Below, in pieces: positions 56,024 through 64,000 of a stretch of DNA of 64,000 bases; within the stretch, counting starts at the first letter, position 1, and every line of letters starts with the position of its first letter. The position numbers were made by a program, and so were the translations under genes. Below the pieces are notes generated by a model, which did no database searches, was not told the DNA's origin, and saw only the letters and a list, made by a program, of their open reading frames with translations. The stretch comes from Pseudomonas putida (GTDB lineage: Bacteria; Pseudomonadota; Gammaproteobacteria; Pseudomonadales; Pseudomonadaceae), in contig NZ_SMTE01000010.1 of the NCBI RefSeq assembly GCF_004357765.1, forward strand, positions 1-64,000. The letters are read 5' to 3'.

Positions 56024-56413
56024 TCAACCCCAAAGCTTCGCAGCCTGCGGCACCCCGCCATACCCATAAGCCGTAGCTCGCACGTCGATCAGGTGAACGT
56101 TCGAATGCGGGTGCACATTCCCGATGCGCTCCGAGAGCAATTCATACGACTCACGCTGATACCGCCGTTTCTGCTCCACCGTCGTCGTCTCGTCAGTGAT
56201 CGTGACCTCCAAGCGAAAGCTGTTTCGCCCCAGGCTCTCAAGCGATTCACTGTCGATGAACCACAACCCTGGATCGACGAACCGAACGATCACCATCGTT
56301 TGCGATGGCTGCTTGTCCAGAATACGGGCAGTCAGTTCAGTCAGCTCGTGGCTGAGGCGCGACGCCAGCGTAGCATTGGGCGCGCCGGATAAGGTCAAGG
56401 TGATACCAGGCAT
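56024..56413 (-). CDS. Tautomerase-family protein
   Basis: The 129-residue protein starts MPGITLTLSG, so after Met removal the catalytic Pro1 of the 4-oxalocrotonate tautomerase superfamily is exposed. Length fits the double-size (MIF/cis-CaaD-like) members. Substrate unknown. Sixteen extra residues upstream in frame would bury Pro1 and are rejected. It is divergent from a LysR gene that probably regulates it. Confidence 0.88.
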   Translation of the reverse strand: MPGITLTLSGAPNATLASRLSHELTELTARILDKQPSQTMVIVRFVDPGLWFIDSESLESLGRNSFRLEVTITDETTTVEQKRRYQRESYELLSERIGNVHPHSNVHLIDVRATAYGYGGVPQAAKLWG

Positions 56414-56515
56414 TTGGGTGACCCTCGTGAGTGATGTGCCTGTAACGTAGCCTTTGAACATGATCCTAAAAAGCGGGAATATCAGGCCTCATCTTCCTGC
56501 TTATCCGGAACCTGC

Positions 56516-57358
56516 ATGTACCACTTCGATCTTGCCCAGCTCCACCTCTATCTGGCGGTCTGCGATGCCGGCAGCATCTCTGCAGCCGCGCCGGGCTTGT
56601 TTCGCTCAACCTCCGCCATCAGCGAGCAATTGCGTAAGCTGGAAGACGCAATCGGCGTCGACTTGCTCATCCGAGGCAAGCAAGGCGTTCGCCCGACCCC
56701 TGCAGGTGAACGTCTTGCGCGCCACGCCAGGCAGCTCCTCACCCTCGGCGAGCGGGCGCTGTCCGAGGTTCGCGGCGAACAGTTCGAAGGGGAGATACGC
56801 CTGGCGATCACCGATTACTTCCGCCCCGACGACATTGCAGGCCTGCTGAAAAAACTCCGTGAATGGCACCCGCGGCTTCGACTCCATGTGGTGATGAAGA
56901 AGAGCCTGGAAATGGATCAGGCCAATGACTACCTGGATATCGGCTTGGCCATGCGTTTCAACGAACGCTTGCCCACGGCCAACACCTTCGAGGTGAGGCA
57001 GGAACCCCTGCAGTGGGTAGCCGCTGCAGGCTGGGTTCCAGAGCCTGGGCAGCCGCTGCCACTGCTCGCGATCAGCGGATGTGGATTGTCGGATTACAGC
57101 TGCCAGGTATTGGAGCGCGCCCGCATCGACTACGAGATCGTTTACTCGACCTCGGGTGTGGCGGGTTTGCAATCGGCATTGAGGGCAGGGCTTGGCATTG
57201 CGTGCCTGAATGCGAGTGCCATTCCGAACGGTGTGGAACCCTACAGGACTGGACTGCCGGCGTTGGCGCAGGCCAGGTTCTTGCTGCTTCCGCCGCGCAA
57301 GGGGGAATCTGAACTGGTGGAAAATGTGCGGCGATTGTTGCAGGGTTATCTGGCGTAG
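56516..57358 (+). CDS. LysR-family regulator
   Basis: The 280-residue protein has the N-terminal HTH (LAVCDAGSISAAAPGLFRSTSAISEQLRKLE across residues 12-42) and a periplasmic-binding-like effector domain. It is divergent from the tautomerase gene with about 100 bases between, the classic arrangement for a regulator and target. Confidence 0.92.
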   Translation: MYHFDLAQLHLYLAVCDAGSISAAAPGLFRSTSAISEQLRKLEDAIGVDLLIRGKQGVRPTPAGERLARHARQLLTLGERALSEVRGEQFEGEIRLAITDYFRPDDIAGLLKKLREWHPRLRLHVVMKKSLEMDQANDYLDIGLAMRFNERLPTANTFEVRQEPLQWVAAAGWVPEPGQPLPLLAISGCGLSDYSCQVLERARIDYEIVYSTSGVAGLQSALRAGLGIACLNASAIPNGVEPYRTGLPALAQARFLLLPPRKGESELVENVRRLLQGYLA

Positions 57359-57435
57359 GGATCGGGACAAGGTGTTCAAAGATTCGGCCTTGTTCCGGGA
57401 ATATCCGGATTGGCTTCTCAGGTCAGGAAAACGCT

Positions 57436-57891
57436 ATGACTGATGAAAAACAGGATGATCGCCCGGTTTACCAAGCAGCCTGCCATTGCGGCACTGTACG
57501 GTTTGAACTGCGTTTGACCGACGGTCTGCGTACCGCGCGCAGGTGCAACTGCTCGCTCTGCCGTATGCGTGGGGCCGTGGCGGTGTCGGCCAATCTGGGC
57601 GATATCACTGTCACCCAAGGGGAAGAGGCGCTTACCCTCTATCAGTTCCATACACGGGAAGCCAAGCACTACTTCTGCTCGAAGTGCGGCATCTACACCT
57701 TTCACCAGCGGCGTTCTGCGCCGGACCAGTATGGGGTGAATGTTGCGTGTATCGAGGGGATGAGTCCGTTTGATTTTGCAGAGGTGGTTGTGAGTGAAGG
57801 CCGTGACCATCCTAAGGATCGGGAAGGTGGAGGGACGGGTATCGCGGGGTGGGTGCGGTTTGGAAGTAATCCGGAGTGTGGTCGAGGGTGA
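57436..57891 (+). CDS. GFA/CENP-V family zinc protein
   Basis: The 151-residue protein has the GFA zinc motifs CHCGTV (C16, C18), CNCSLC (C37, C39, C42) and FCSKCGIY. The family includes glutathione-dependent formaldehyde-activating enzymes, but most members are uncharacterised. It follows the LysR gene by 77 bases. Confidence 0.9.
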   Translation: MTDEKQDDRPVYQAACHCGTVRFELRLTDGLRTARRCNCSLCRMRGAVAVSANLGDITVTQGEEALTLYQFHTREAKHYFCSKCGIYTFHQRRSAPDQYGVNVACIEGMSPFDFAEVVVSEGRDHPKDREGGGTGIAGWVRFGSNPECGRG

Positions 57892-57921
57892 TCGCTAAAC
57901 AGGCGGGCCCTTTGTCTTTGG

Positions 57922-57944
57922 AAAATGGATCTGTCCCTGTTTTT
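57922..57944. repeat. Inverted GGGACAGAT-type element
   Basis: AAAATGGATCTGTCCCTGTT is, on the minus strand, a variant of the GGGGACAGATTTATT element found at 54228 and 55110. Confidence 0.5.
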
Positions 57945-58034
57945 CCCCAATTGCTGCCTCAGCATCAGTGATGCCACAATGCCGTCGCACGCCTTGCGCA
58001 CTAAAACGATAAGCGCGATTCAGGGACTATCATT

Positions 58035-59690
58035 ATGCGCAGCCTCTGTTGCTCTTCTAGCACGCAAAGCCCGCCGGAGAGACTTCTGTGGGTTCGGCTG
58101 CGTCGATTGCTGTATTTCGGGCTGTTCTCGGTTCAAGCTGCGTGGGCGAGCCCGGCCAACCAGTCCGATGGCGCCTTACAGGTCATTGATGTACAGCTAC
58201 GTTGGATGCACCAGTTCCAGTTCGCGGGTTACTACGCTGCCATCGCCCAAGGCTATTACCGGGAGGAAGGCTTGGATGTGCGCTTGCACGAGGGTGGCCC
58301 CAACGTTACGCCGGTCCAGGAAGTGCTCGCTGGGCGTGCGCAATACGGCGAAGCCAACAGCGAACTGCTCTACGCACGCCTGAACGGAAAGCCGTTGGTC
58401 GCGCTGGCGGTGATTTTCCAGCATTCCCCCTCCGTGCTCCTGGCGCGTATCGACCAGGGTGTTCGCACCGTGCACGACTTGGTCGGCAAGCCGGTCATGC
58501 TGATGGATGCACAGACCGATGCCGATTTTCTCGCGATGTTCCGCAGCGAGGGTATCGCTCCTGAGAAACTGAACCTGCTACCCAGCAGTTTTCAAGTCGA
58601 CGACTTGGCCAACGGCAAAGTGGCGGCGTTCAACTCGTACCTGACCAACGAGCCTTTCCACCTGCAACAGCGCGGCGTGGAATACAACGTTATCTCGCCC
58701 GCCACCTATGGGATCGATTTCTACAGCGACGTCCTGTTCACCACCCAGGCCGAGATCGACGAACATCCGCAGCGGGTCGAGGCCTTCCGCCGCGCCACGT
58801 TGCGCGGCTGGCGCTACGCGATGGATAACCCCGACCAGGTCATAGACCTGCTGCTCGATCAGTATGCAGTGAAGAAAAGCCGGGCCCATCTGGAGTTCGA
58901 AGCTAACGCGATGCGTCCACTGGTGGTATCCGACCTGATCGAGATCGGCCATATGAATCCAGGGCGCTGGCAACGGATGGCGGAAACCTTCCTCGAGCTG
59001 GGCATGGTCAGCGATATCAAAGGTCTGGAGAACTTCATCTATGATCCCAATCCGCCTCAGCTCGTCGAGCGGCTGCGCAAGACGATCCTGCTGATCAGTA
59101 TCGGTTGCGCGCTGGTTTTGCTGTTCACGCTGGTGTTGTTGAACACTCAGCGCCATTTGCGCAAAGAGATCAAATTACGCAAGCTCGCCGAAGAAGAAGT
59201 CCACAAGCTGGCCTTCTATGACAGCCTGACAGGTTTACCCAATCGCAACAGTTTCATTCCTTTCGCCAGTCAGAAACTGCTCGATGCCAAGGGCCGGGGA
59301 GAGCATCTGGCGCTGTGTTATATCGATCTGAACAACTTCAAGCAGATCAATGACTGTTTCGGCCATCAGGCAGGCGATGCCATCCTGATCCATGTAGCTT
59401 CGGCGATCAAAGCCCATATTCGCGACTTCGAAATCGCCGCGCGCATGGGCGGTGACGAGTTTGTCTTGCTGCTCGGCAGCGCGCATTGCAGAAGCGAAAT
59501 CCAGCGCATCACTCAAGAGATCTGCAAGGCCGTTGCCCGGCCCATTCCTTGGAAGAACAGCGAGATCAACGTCAGCGCCAGTCTAGGGTTGGCCTGGTAT
59601 CCGGAAGATGGTGAACACCTCGACGACCTGATTTTCAAGGCCGATACGGCGATGTTCCAGAGCAAAGCCGGTGTCGCTGCCCAGGCATGA
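58035..59690 (+). CDS. NMT1/THI5-type sensor fused to a diguanylate cyclase
   Basis: The 551-residue protein has a signal/anchor region (about residues 22-42), a periplasmic NMT1/THI5 substrate-binding domain (VQLRWMHQFQFAGYYAAIAQ at 53-72; TYGIDFYSDVLF), a membrane helix near 351-372 and a C-terminal GGDEF domain with GGDEF at residues 472-476. The binding domain is of the kind that recognises thiamine pyrimidine precursors or similar ligands, so ligand-controlled c-di-GMP synthesis is likely. The inhibitory I-site RxxD is RDFE (463-466), with Asp changed to Glu. No EAL domain. Confidence 0.9.
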   Translation: MRSLCCSSSTQSPPERLLWVRLRRLLYFGLFSVQAAWASPANQSDGALQVIDVQLRWMHQFQFAGYYAAIAQGYYREEGLDVRLHEGGPNVTPVQEVLAGRAQYGEANSELLYARLNGKPLVALAVIFQHSPSVLLARIDQGVRTVHDLVGKPVMLMDAQTDADFLAMFRSEGIAPEKLNLLPSSFQVDDLANGKVAAFNSYLTNEPFHLQQRGVEYNVISPATYGIDFYSDVLFTTQAEIDEHPQRVEAFRRATLRGWRYAMDNPDQVIDLLLDQYAVKKSRAHLEFEANAMRPLVVSDLIEIGHMNPGRWQRMAETFLELGMVSDIKGLENFIYDPNPPQLVERLRKTILLISIGCALVLLFTLVLLNTQRHLRKEIKLRKLAEEEVHKLAFYDSLTGLPNRNSFIPFASQKLLDAKGRGEHLALCYIDLNNFKQINDCFGHQAGDAILIHVASAIKAHIRDFEIAARMGGDEFVLLLGSAHCRSEIQRITQEICKAVARPIPWKNSEINVSASLGLAWYPEDGEHLDDLIFKADTAMFQSKAGVAAQA

Positions 59691-59696
59691 AGCCAC

Positions 59697-59994
59697 CTAC
59701 GTGCCGGTCTCCGGAGAGGGGCGTTCCACGGCGGTGCATTTGATTTCTACCAGCAGCCCAGGTCGCGCCAATTCACTGACCCCGATGCAGGTCCAGGCAC
59801 AGGTGCACCTGGGAAAGACTTGATCCTTCACCCGTCTAAACACTGCCATGTGGCGGGACATATCGACGTGATAAGTGGTCAGGTCGATGACGTCTTCAAA
59901 GGTGCAGCCACCAGCGTCCAAGACCAGCCGAAGATTTTCCAAGGCGGCCAAGAACTGCTGCTCAGGATCTTAGATGACTAATACTTCTGGGGTG
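59697..59994 (-). pseudogene. Broken RidA-family gene
   Basis: The minus strand encodes a RidA C-terminal half (DPEQQFLAALENLRLVL ... GLLVEIKCTAVE). In the same frame upstream, PEVLVI is followed by a TAA and then DPEQQF, and the N-terminal half of the family is missing. The reading therefore stops at an internal nonsense codon and runs into the neighbouring LysR gene. An intact RidA is at 63414. Confidence 0.75.
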
Positions 59995-60009
59995 CGGCCG
60001 ACTTCCAGA

Positions 60010-60900
60010 TCACTCCAAGGTGCATTGGATATCACGAATGCCGGTACGCATCTGGTCAGTGATCCAGTCCAGAAATGCCCTGCATTTAGCGCTCTCATGC
60101 AAAGGCTTGGGCGTCAACAGGCAGTATCGCGAGCCGTCGCGGGTAAACCCGAACGGCGCGACCAACTGGCCGGTCCGAAGCTCATCCTGGACCATCAGCA
60201 CGGAAGCCATACTTGCCCCCAGCCCAGCGGCGGCGGCCTGGATGCAGAGATAGAAGTGCTCGTATTCGACCTTCATCGAACTACCTGCCGAAGCGCCACG
60301 CAAACGCATCCAATCCTCCCAAGCTTGGGGCCGGGTCTTGCTGCGCAACAGGGGAATTCCGTCAAGCTGCTGATGTTCCTCCCAGCAGGACGGCGTACAG
60401 ACCGGCCCGATCCACTCTTCACAGAGGGTTTGCGCTTGTATCGAGTCGCCCCAATAAAAGTCGTCCCGCCTAACGGCCACGTCTGCGCCTGAGCGAAGAA
60501 AGTCGATAGGGCCACCGGCTGCAAGCAGCTGTAGCTGTAGAGTGGGGTGAGCGGCGTGGAACTCAGGCAGGCGAGGTATGAGCCATTTCATCGCGATCGT
60601 CGGCTCACACGAGACCACGATGGTTTCTTTCCGCGATTCACGCTGAAGCTTCACCACTGTACCTTCGAGTTGCTCGAAAAATGGACCCGTAAGTTCATAC
60701 AGCAGCGTTCCGGCGTCATTGAGGAAAATGCCCCGGTTGCGCCGCTCGAACAATTCAACGCCGATCGCCTCTTCCAATTGCCTTACCTGCCGACTGACAG
60801 CGCCATGCGTGACATGGAGCTGGCGCGCGGCATGAACGAAACTCTGGGTCCGCGCAGCAACCGTGAAAAAGTGAAAGGCAGTCAGGGCAGGAAGCTTCAT
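60010..60900 (-). CDS. LysR-family regulator (GcvA-like)
   Basis: The 296-residue protein from ATG 60900 (MKLPALTAFHFFTVAARTQS) has the GcvA-type HTH AARQLHVTHGAVSRQVRQLE and effector domain. Twenty-two residues upstream in frame are untypical. It precedes the RidA pseudogene on the same strand. Confidence 0.92.
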   Translation of the reverse strand: MKLPALTAFHFFTVAARTQSFVHAARQLHVTHGAVSRQVRQLEEAIGVELFERRNRGIFLNDAGTLLYELTGPFFEQLEGTVVKLQRESRKETIVVSCEPTIAMKWLIPRLPEFHAAHPTLQLQLLAAGGPIDFLRSGADVAVRRDDFYWGDSIQAQTLCEEWIGPVCTPSCWEEHQQLDGIPLLRSKTRPQAWEDWMRLRGASAGSSMKVEYEHFYLCIQAAAAGLGASMASVLMVQDELRTGQLVAPFGFTRDGSRYCLLTPKPLHESAKCRAFLDWITDQMRTGIRDIQCTLE

Positions 60901-61154
60901 AGGCGATGAAATCTCACATATTTCGAGGACTATAAATCGATTTTTCTGGTGTGAACAACAAGGCATGCTTCAACTGCAACATTGCTCATGGTGAGTAGGT
61001 TCAGGAAGGATGGCACCCATGTATCAGTTAGTCCTCAGACCGCGGAGGTCGGCCCCGCAAGCGCACGGTGCCAGTCAACCCAGCTTGCGCTATCTGTGCG
61101 AAATCATCGCCAAAAGAACGGCATGGTCATTCACGCTGCCTGAGGATACAGGTG

Positions 61155-61772
61155 ATGAATGAGTTGATAGCGGTGGCGGTGATCACGATCCTTGCCGTTA
61201 TCAGCCCTGGACCGGATTTCGCGATGGTGACGCGTAACAGCTATGCCTACGGTCGTCGCAGCGGACTGTTGGCTGCCCTTGGCATTGCATGCGGTGTACA
61301 GGTTCATGTGTTCTACACGGTATTGGGCATCGCAATTGTCATTACCCATTCCCCTGTAATGTTCACGGGGATGAAGCTGCTAGGTGCCGCGTATCTGGTG
61401 TATCTGGGATGCAAGTCGCTCAGTAGTAAGGCCGTCTTGCAGTTTGGCACAGCGGGCGGTCCCCGCCCCTCAGCCGGCAAAGCGTTTGCCATGGGTTTTT
61501 TGACCAACGCCTTGAATCCTAAAACCATGCTGTTCGTAATCGCCACCTACAGTCAGGTCGTTCAGGCGGACAACTCACTGGCTGTCAACTTTGCATATGG
61601 TCTGTTCATGTCGGTGTCACACTGGGCTTGGTTCAGCTTGGTTGCGATATTTTTCTCAGCCGAAGCGCTGCGTCAGCGGATGCTGTCCAAACAACGTGTC
61701 ATAGACAAGGTCATTGGGTCCGCCTTGATAGGCCTGGGCATCAGCCTGCTGCTGCCAGGAATGGGGCATTGA
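61155..61772 (+). CDS. LysE/RhtB-family amino-acid exporter
   Basis: The 205-residue protein has six membrane helices and the family signature AVISPGPDFAMVTRNS near the N terminus plus GFLTNALNPKTMLF. It exports amino acids or derivatives. I start at ATG 61155 and not at the codon 29 residues upstream. It lies 254 bases from the divergent LysR gene, which could regulate it. Confidence 0.92.
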   Translation: MNELIAVAVITILAVISPGPDFAMVTRNSYAYGRRSGLLAALGIACGVQVHVFYTVLGIAIVITHSPVMFTGMKLLGAAYLVYLGCKSLSSKAVLQFGTAGGPRPSAGKAFAMGFLTNALNPKTMLFVIATYSQVVQADNSLAVNFAYGLFMSVSHWAWFSLVAIFFSAEALRQRMLSKQRVIDKVIGSALIGLGISLLLPGMGH

Positions 61773-61833
61773 TGTCAGGGGGCGAATCCCTCCCTCCCAT
61801 GACTTCCGATTGCAGTGGCGGACCGGAGCTACC

Positions 61834-62307
61834 TCAGGCCTGATGCCTGATGGACGCCTGGCATCCGACCGGAAAGTTGACGGAGTTGGCGATGAAGCAC
61901 TCGTGATGGGCCTGGTCATGCAGGCGCATGGCCAGATCGATATCTGAGTCTTTGCTGATCACCACCTGCGGCCGCAGCTGGGCCTCGCGGAAATGCCCTT
62001 TGCGCTCGCCATTCCCTTCGCTCATCCACGCAACGGGCTGGTCGACATACTCCAGCACGTTCACCTTGTTCACCGCGCAGACGTGCAGATACCAAAGTTT
62101 GTGACACGCAGAAAGCGAGGCGAGCAGCAGATCTTCCGGGTTCCAGCGTTGGGCGTCGCCGCGAAAGGCGGGATCGGCGGAGCCGAGGATGGCGGCCTTG
62201 CCGGGTGCTTCGATGACGAAGTCGCGTTGGTAGGCCGTATAGCTGGTCGTCCCGTCACCGGTATTTCCCTGCCAGCTTACGTCAACGGTGTAAGTATGTT
62301 CCTTCAT
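61834..62307 (-). CDS. OsmC/Ohr-family protein
   Basis: The 157-residue protein has the two reactive cysteines of OsmC-like peroxiredoxins, C68 (SLSACHKLWYL) and C137 (HHECFIANSVNFPV). It resembles the general OsmC branch and could reduce organic hydroperoxides. Convergent with the LysE-like gene. Confidence 0.9.
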   Translation of the reverse strand: MKEHTYTVDVSWQGNTGDGTTSYTAYQRDFVIEAPGKAAILGSADPAFRGDAQRWNPEDLLLASLSACHKLWYLHVCAVNKVNVLEYVDQPVAWMSEGNGERKGHFREAQLRPQVVISKDSDIDLAMRLHDQAHHECFIANSVNFPVGCQASIRHQA

Positions 62308-62330
62308 AGTCCCTCGCTTACCGATGAATA

Positions 62331-62358
62331 AAAAAAGCGGTGTTCTTTATACCGCTTT
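62331..62358 (-). terminator. Terminator of the LysR gene
   Basis: AAAGCGGT and ACCGCTTT form an 8-bp stem and the minus-strand product ends in a run of seven T. The hairpin begins right at the stop codon. Confidence 0.88.
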
Positions 62359-63272
62359 CAGCCAACCCGCGGCGCATGTTCGGCCATCAACTCGATCATC
62401 CAATCGACAAACACCCGCACCTTGGCGCTCACATGGCGATTCGGCGGAAATGCCAAATACATCGGCATGGTCGGCATCTGCCAGTCTTCGAACAATGGCA
62501 GCAGCTCGCCACTGGCCAGGTGCGGTTTGGCCATGTACTGCGGTAGCCAGAGCATGCCCAATCCCGCCAAGCCGGCGGCCAGGTAGGCATTGCCGTCATC
62601 GACCGTGAGTTGCGGGCGGCCCTGGGCCTCTATGCGCTCTTCACCTCGCTGCATCGAGAACGGCAGGGCTTTGCCTGTACGTGACCAGAGAAAACCGATG
62701 GTCTTGTGCCGCTCCTCTTCCAGCTCGCGAGGATGTGTCGGCATACCGAAGCGCTGCACATAGCCGGGCGTGGCATACATGCCCAGTTGCAGATCGCCGA
62801 TGTGCCTGGCCACCAGGGACTGGTCGGTGATCTCGCCGCCACGCACCACGCAGTCGATGTTTTCCCCAATGATGTCGACGATGCGATCGCTCACCCCCAC
62901 GGTCAGTTGAATCTCCGGGAAACGGGTGAAAAACGTCGGTAGGGCAGGGATCAGCAGCATCCGCGCCAGCGGGCTGGGAACATCTACCCGCAGGCGCCCG
63001 CGGGGCGCCATCGAGGCGCTGGACAGGCTGGTTTCGGCATCGTCGATGTCGGCCAGTAGGCGGACGACGCGTTCGTAGTAGGCCGCGCCGTCGGCGGTGA
63101 CATTGACCTTGCGGGTGGTGCGATTGAGCAGACGCACACGCAGCCTCGCCTCCAGTTGCTGGACGAGCTGGGTCACGGTGGTCTTGCTCATGTGCAGGGT
63201 GGTTGCCGCCTTGGTGAAGCTGCCGGTTTCCACCACCCGAGCGAACGCCTGCATTGCATCGAAACGGTCCAT
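62358..63272 (-). CDS. LysR-family regulator (CrgA/DmlR-like)
   Basis: The 304-residue protein from ATG 63272 (MDRFDAMQAFARVVETGSFT) has HTH KAATTLHMSKTTVTQLVQQLE and the effector domain of the large aau/CrgA subgroup. An ATG four codons upstream is possible. It is divergent from ridA by 141 bases and may control it. Confidence 0.92.
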   Translation of the reverse strand: MDRFDAMQAFARVVETGSFTKAATTLHMSKTTVTQLVQQLEARLRVRLLNRTTRKVNVTADGAAYYERVVRLLADIDDAETSLSSASMAPRGRLRVDVPSPLARMLLIPALPTFFTRFPEIQLTVGVSDRIVDIIGENIDCVVRGGEITDQSLVARHIGDLQLGMYATPGYVQRFGMPTHPRELEEERHKTIGFLWSRTGKALPFSMQRGEERIEAQGRPQLTVDDGNAYLAAGLAGLGMLWLPQYMAKPHLASGELLPLFEDWQMPTMPMYLAFPPNRHVSAKVRVFVDWMIELMAEHAPRVG

Positions 63273-63413
63273 TGCCCGGCTCATTCGTGGCTGGATTGTT
63301 TGGATTATACAAACAGTCATGACCAGCGTTGCTCGTTTATCCGCGGCGGTGGGCCTTTCTATAGTGACTTCACCGTAATCACCGGGCCGCGATGGCCCCG
63401 AATGAGGTCTGCA

Positions 63414-63806
63414 ATGTCCAGCAAACGCGATGTCGTTTTCCCCCCTGACCGCCACGCGCTGTACGAGCTTCACCGTTACTCGCCGGCAATTCGCTCCAAT
63501 GGCTTTCTGTTCGTGTCCGGCCAGGTCGGTAGCCGCAAGGATGGCTCGGCAGAACCCGACCTGGCGACTCAGGTCCGCCTGGCCTTCGCCAACCTCAACG
63601 CGATCCTGGCCGAGGCCGGCAGCAGCTTCGAGGATGTGGTCGACACGACCATCTTCATGGTCGATCCCGATTCGAAGTTCGAGACCATCTGGGAGGTGGC
63701 GGCCGAATATTGGGGCGAGGCTCCCTATCCGACGGTCACTGCGGTCGGCGTGACCTGGCTGTCGGGTTTCGATTTCGAGATCAAGGTGATTGCGAAGGTG
63801 CCGTAA
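63414..63806 (+). CDS. RidA-family protein
   Basis: The 130-residue protein has the RidA core LFVSGQVGSRKDGSAEPDL, QVRLAFANLNAILAEAG and YPTVTAVGVTWL. RidA enzymes hydrolyse reactive enamine/imine intermediates. The catalytic Arg usually near residue 105 (in IECVA-R motifs) is not present in the standard place, so this is probably a RidA subfamily member (Rid4-7) with a different role. Confidence 0.85.
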   Translation: MSSKRDVVFPPDRHALYELHRYSPAIRSNGFLFVSGQVGSRKDGSAEPDLATQVRLAFANLNAILAEAGSSFEDVVDTTIFMVDPDSKFETIWEVAAEYWGEAPYPTVTAVGVTWLSGFDFEIKVIAKVP

Positions 63807-63899
63807 TAGGGCGGCTGAATCTGGCTGCCGAGTGAAGGAAAGATCCATCACCGGCAGTCGTGGGACGATAGCCTCCGGTGGCTGCCCAAGCCCCGATCC

Positions 63900-64000
63900 T
63901 CACCGTATTTTCAAAGCCCAATCCAACGACAGTTTCCCCGCCCCCCGTGCAATCAACAGCAACAACAACCCGGCCCACGACAGATGGGTTGGCCAGGCAT
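63900..64000 (-). CDS. DoxX-like membrane protein, C-terminal end
   Basis: The minus strand reads [21 protein letters not shown] then [11 protein letters not shown] and TGA at 63900. A membrane helix followed by RGAGKLSLD is typical of DoxX-family C termini. The rest of the gene lies beyond the window. A different minus-strand frame here (63781-63978) has no family likeness. Confidence 0.6.
   Translation of the reverse strand, partial: AWPTHLSWAGLLLLLIARGAGKLSLDWALKIR

Noticed and set aside
63781-63978. 65-residue minus-strand ORF at the right edge
   Set aside because: The adjacent frame ending at 63900 encodes a convincing DoxX-like C terminus; this one is its shadow.

Overview
The window is chromosomal DNA of a Pseudomonas of the P. 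putida group. The evidence is the gene order (5S rRNA end, pqi genes, rpsT, murJ-ribF-ileS-lspA-fkpB-ispH, minor pilins, thiO, amidase/hydrolase plus Liv-type transporter, bamD/rluD, clpB, tRNA cluster, ndh, yacG-coaE-pilD-pilC/pilA), high-GC codon use, and the repeated putida-type REP palindromes (core GGGAGCGGGCTTGCCCGCG). Species assignment is inference; no search was run.

Core part 1 (1-15.2 kb): the end of an rRNA operon, a lipid-trafficking pqi/let-like operon with six MCE repeats, divergent rpsT, then the compact murJ-ribF-ileS-lspA-fkpB-ispH block and a minor pseudopilin cluster followed by thiO. Core part 2 (15.3-23.7 kb, minus strand) is one probable catabolic operon: FadR-type regulator, Liv-type ABC importer, M20 ureido-hydrolase and amidase, probably for uptake and hydrolysis of an unidentified ureide or amide. 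Core part 3 (23.8-37.6 kb): bamD, rluD-pgeF, clpB with a heat-shock promoter, tRNA-Asn/Pro/Lys, ndh, small conserved genes, yacG-coaE-pilD-pilC and divergent pilA, with no pilB at its usual place.

Accessory region (37.7-54.2 kb): a P4-like satellite element is integrated at the 3' end of tRNA-Thr(CGT). It has a P4-type integrase, AlpA-like regulator, a P4 CI/C4-type antisense RNA with matching seqA/seqB/seqC sites, a small-gene operon, a TOPRIM/DUF927 primase-helicase and GTGTAAC iteron clusters near both ends. Its cargo (45.9-51.6 kb) is an FRG-domain protein facing a two-gene operon encoding an unknown 238-residue protein and a 1076-residue nuclease-like/helical-repeat protein, a candidate anti-phage system. 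Right of the presumed attR lies the remnant of a second, related satellite with its own C4-type RNA whose antisense seed has changed together with its targets. It ends in an IS5-family transposase scrap.

Right flank (54.2-64 kb): a patchwork of small regulators and enzymes (DUF417, XRE regulator with palindromic operators, tautomerase, three LysR regulators, GFA protein, NMT1-GGDEF cyclase, broken RidA, LysE exporter, OsmC, intact RidA, truncated DoxX-like gene at the edge).
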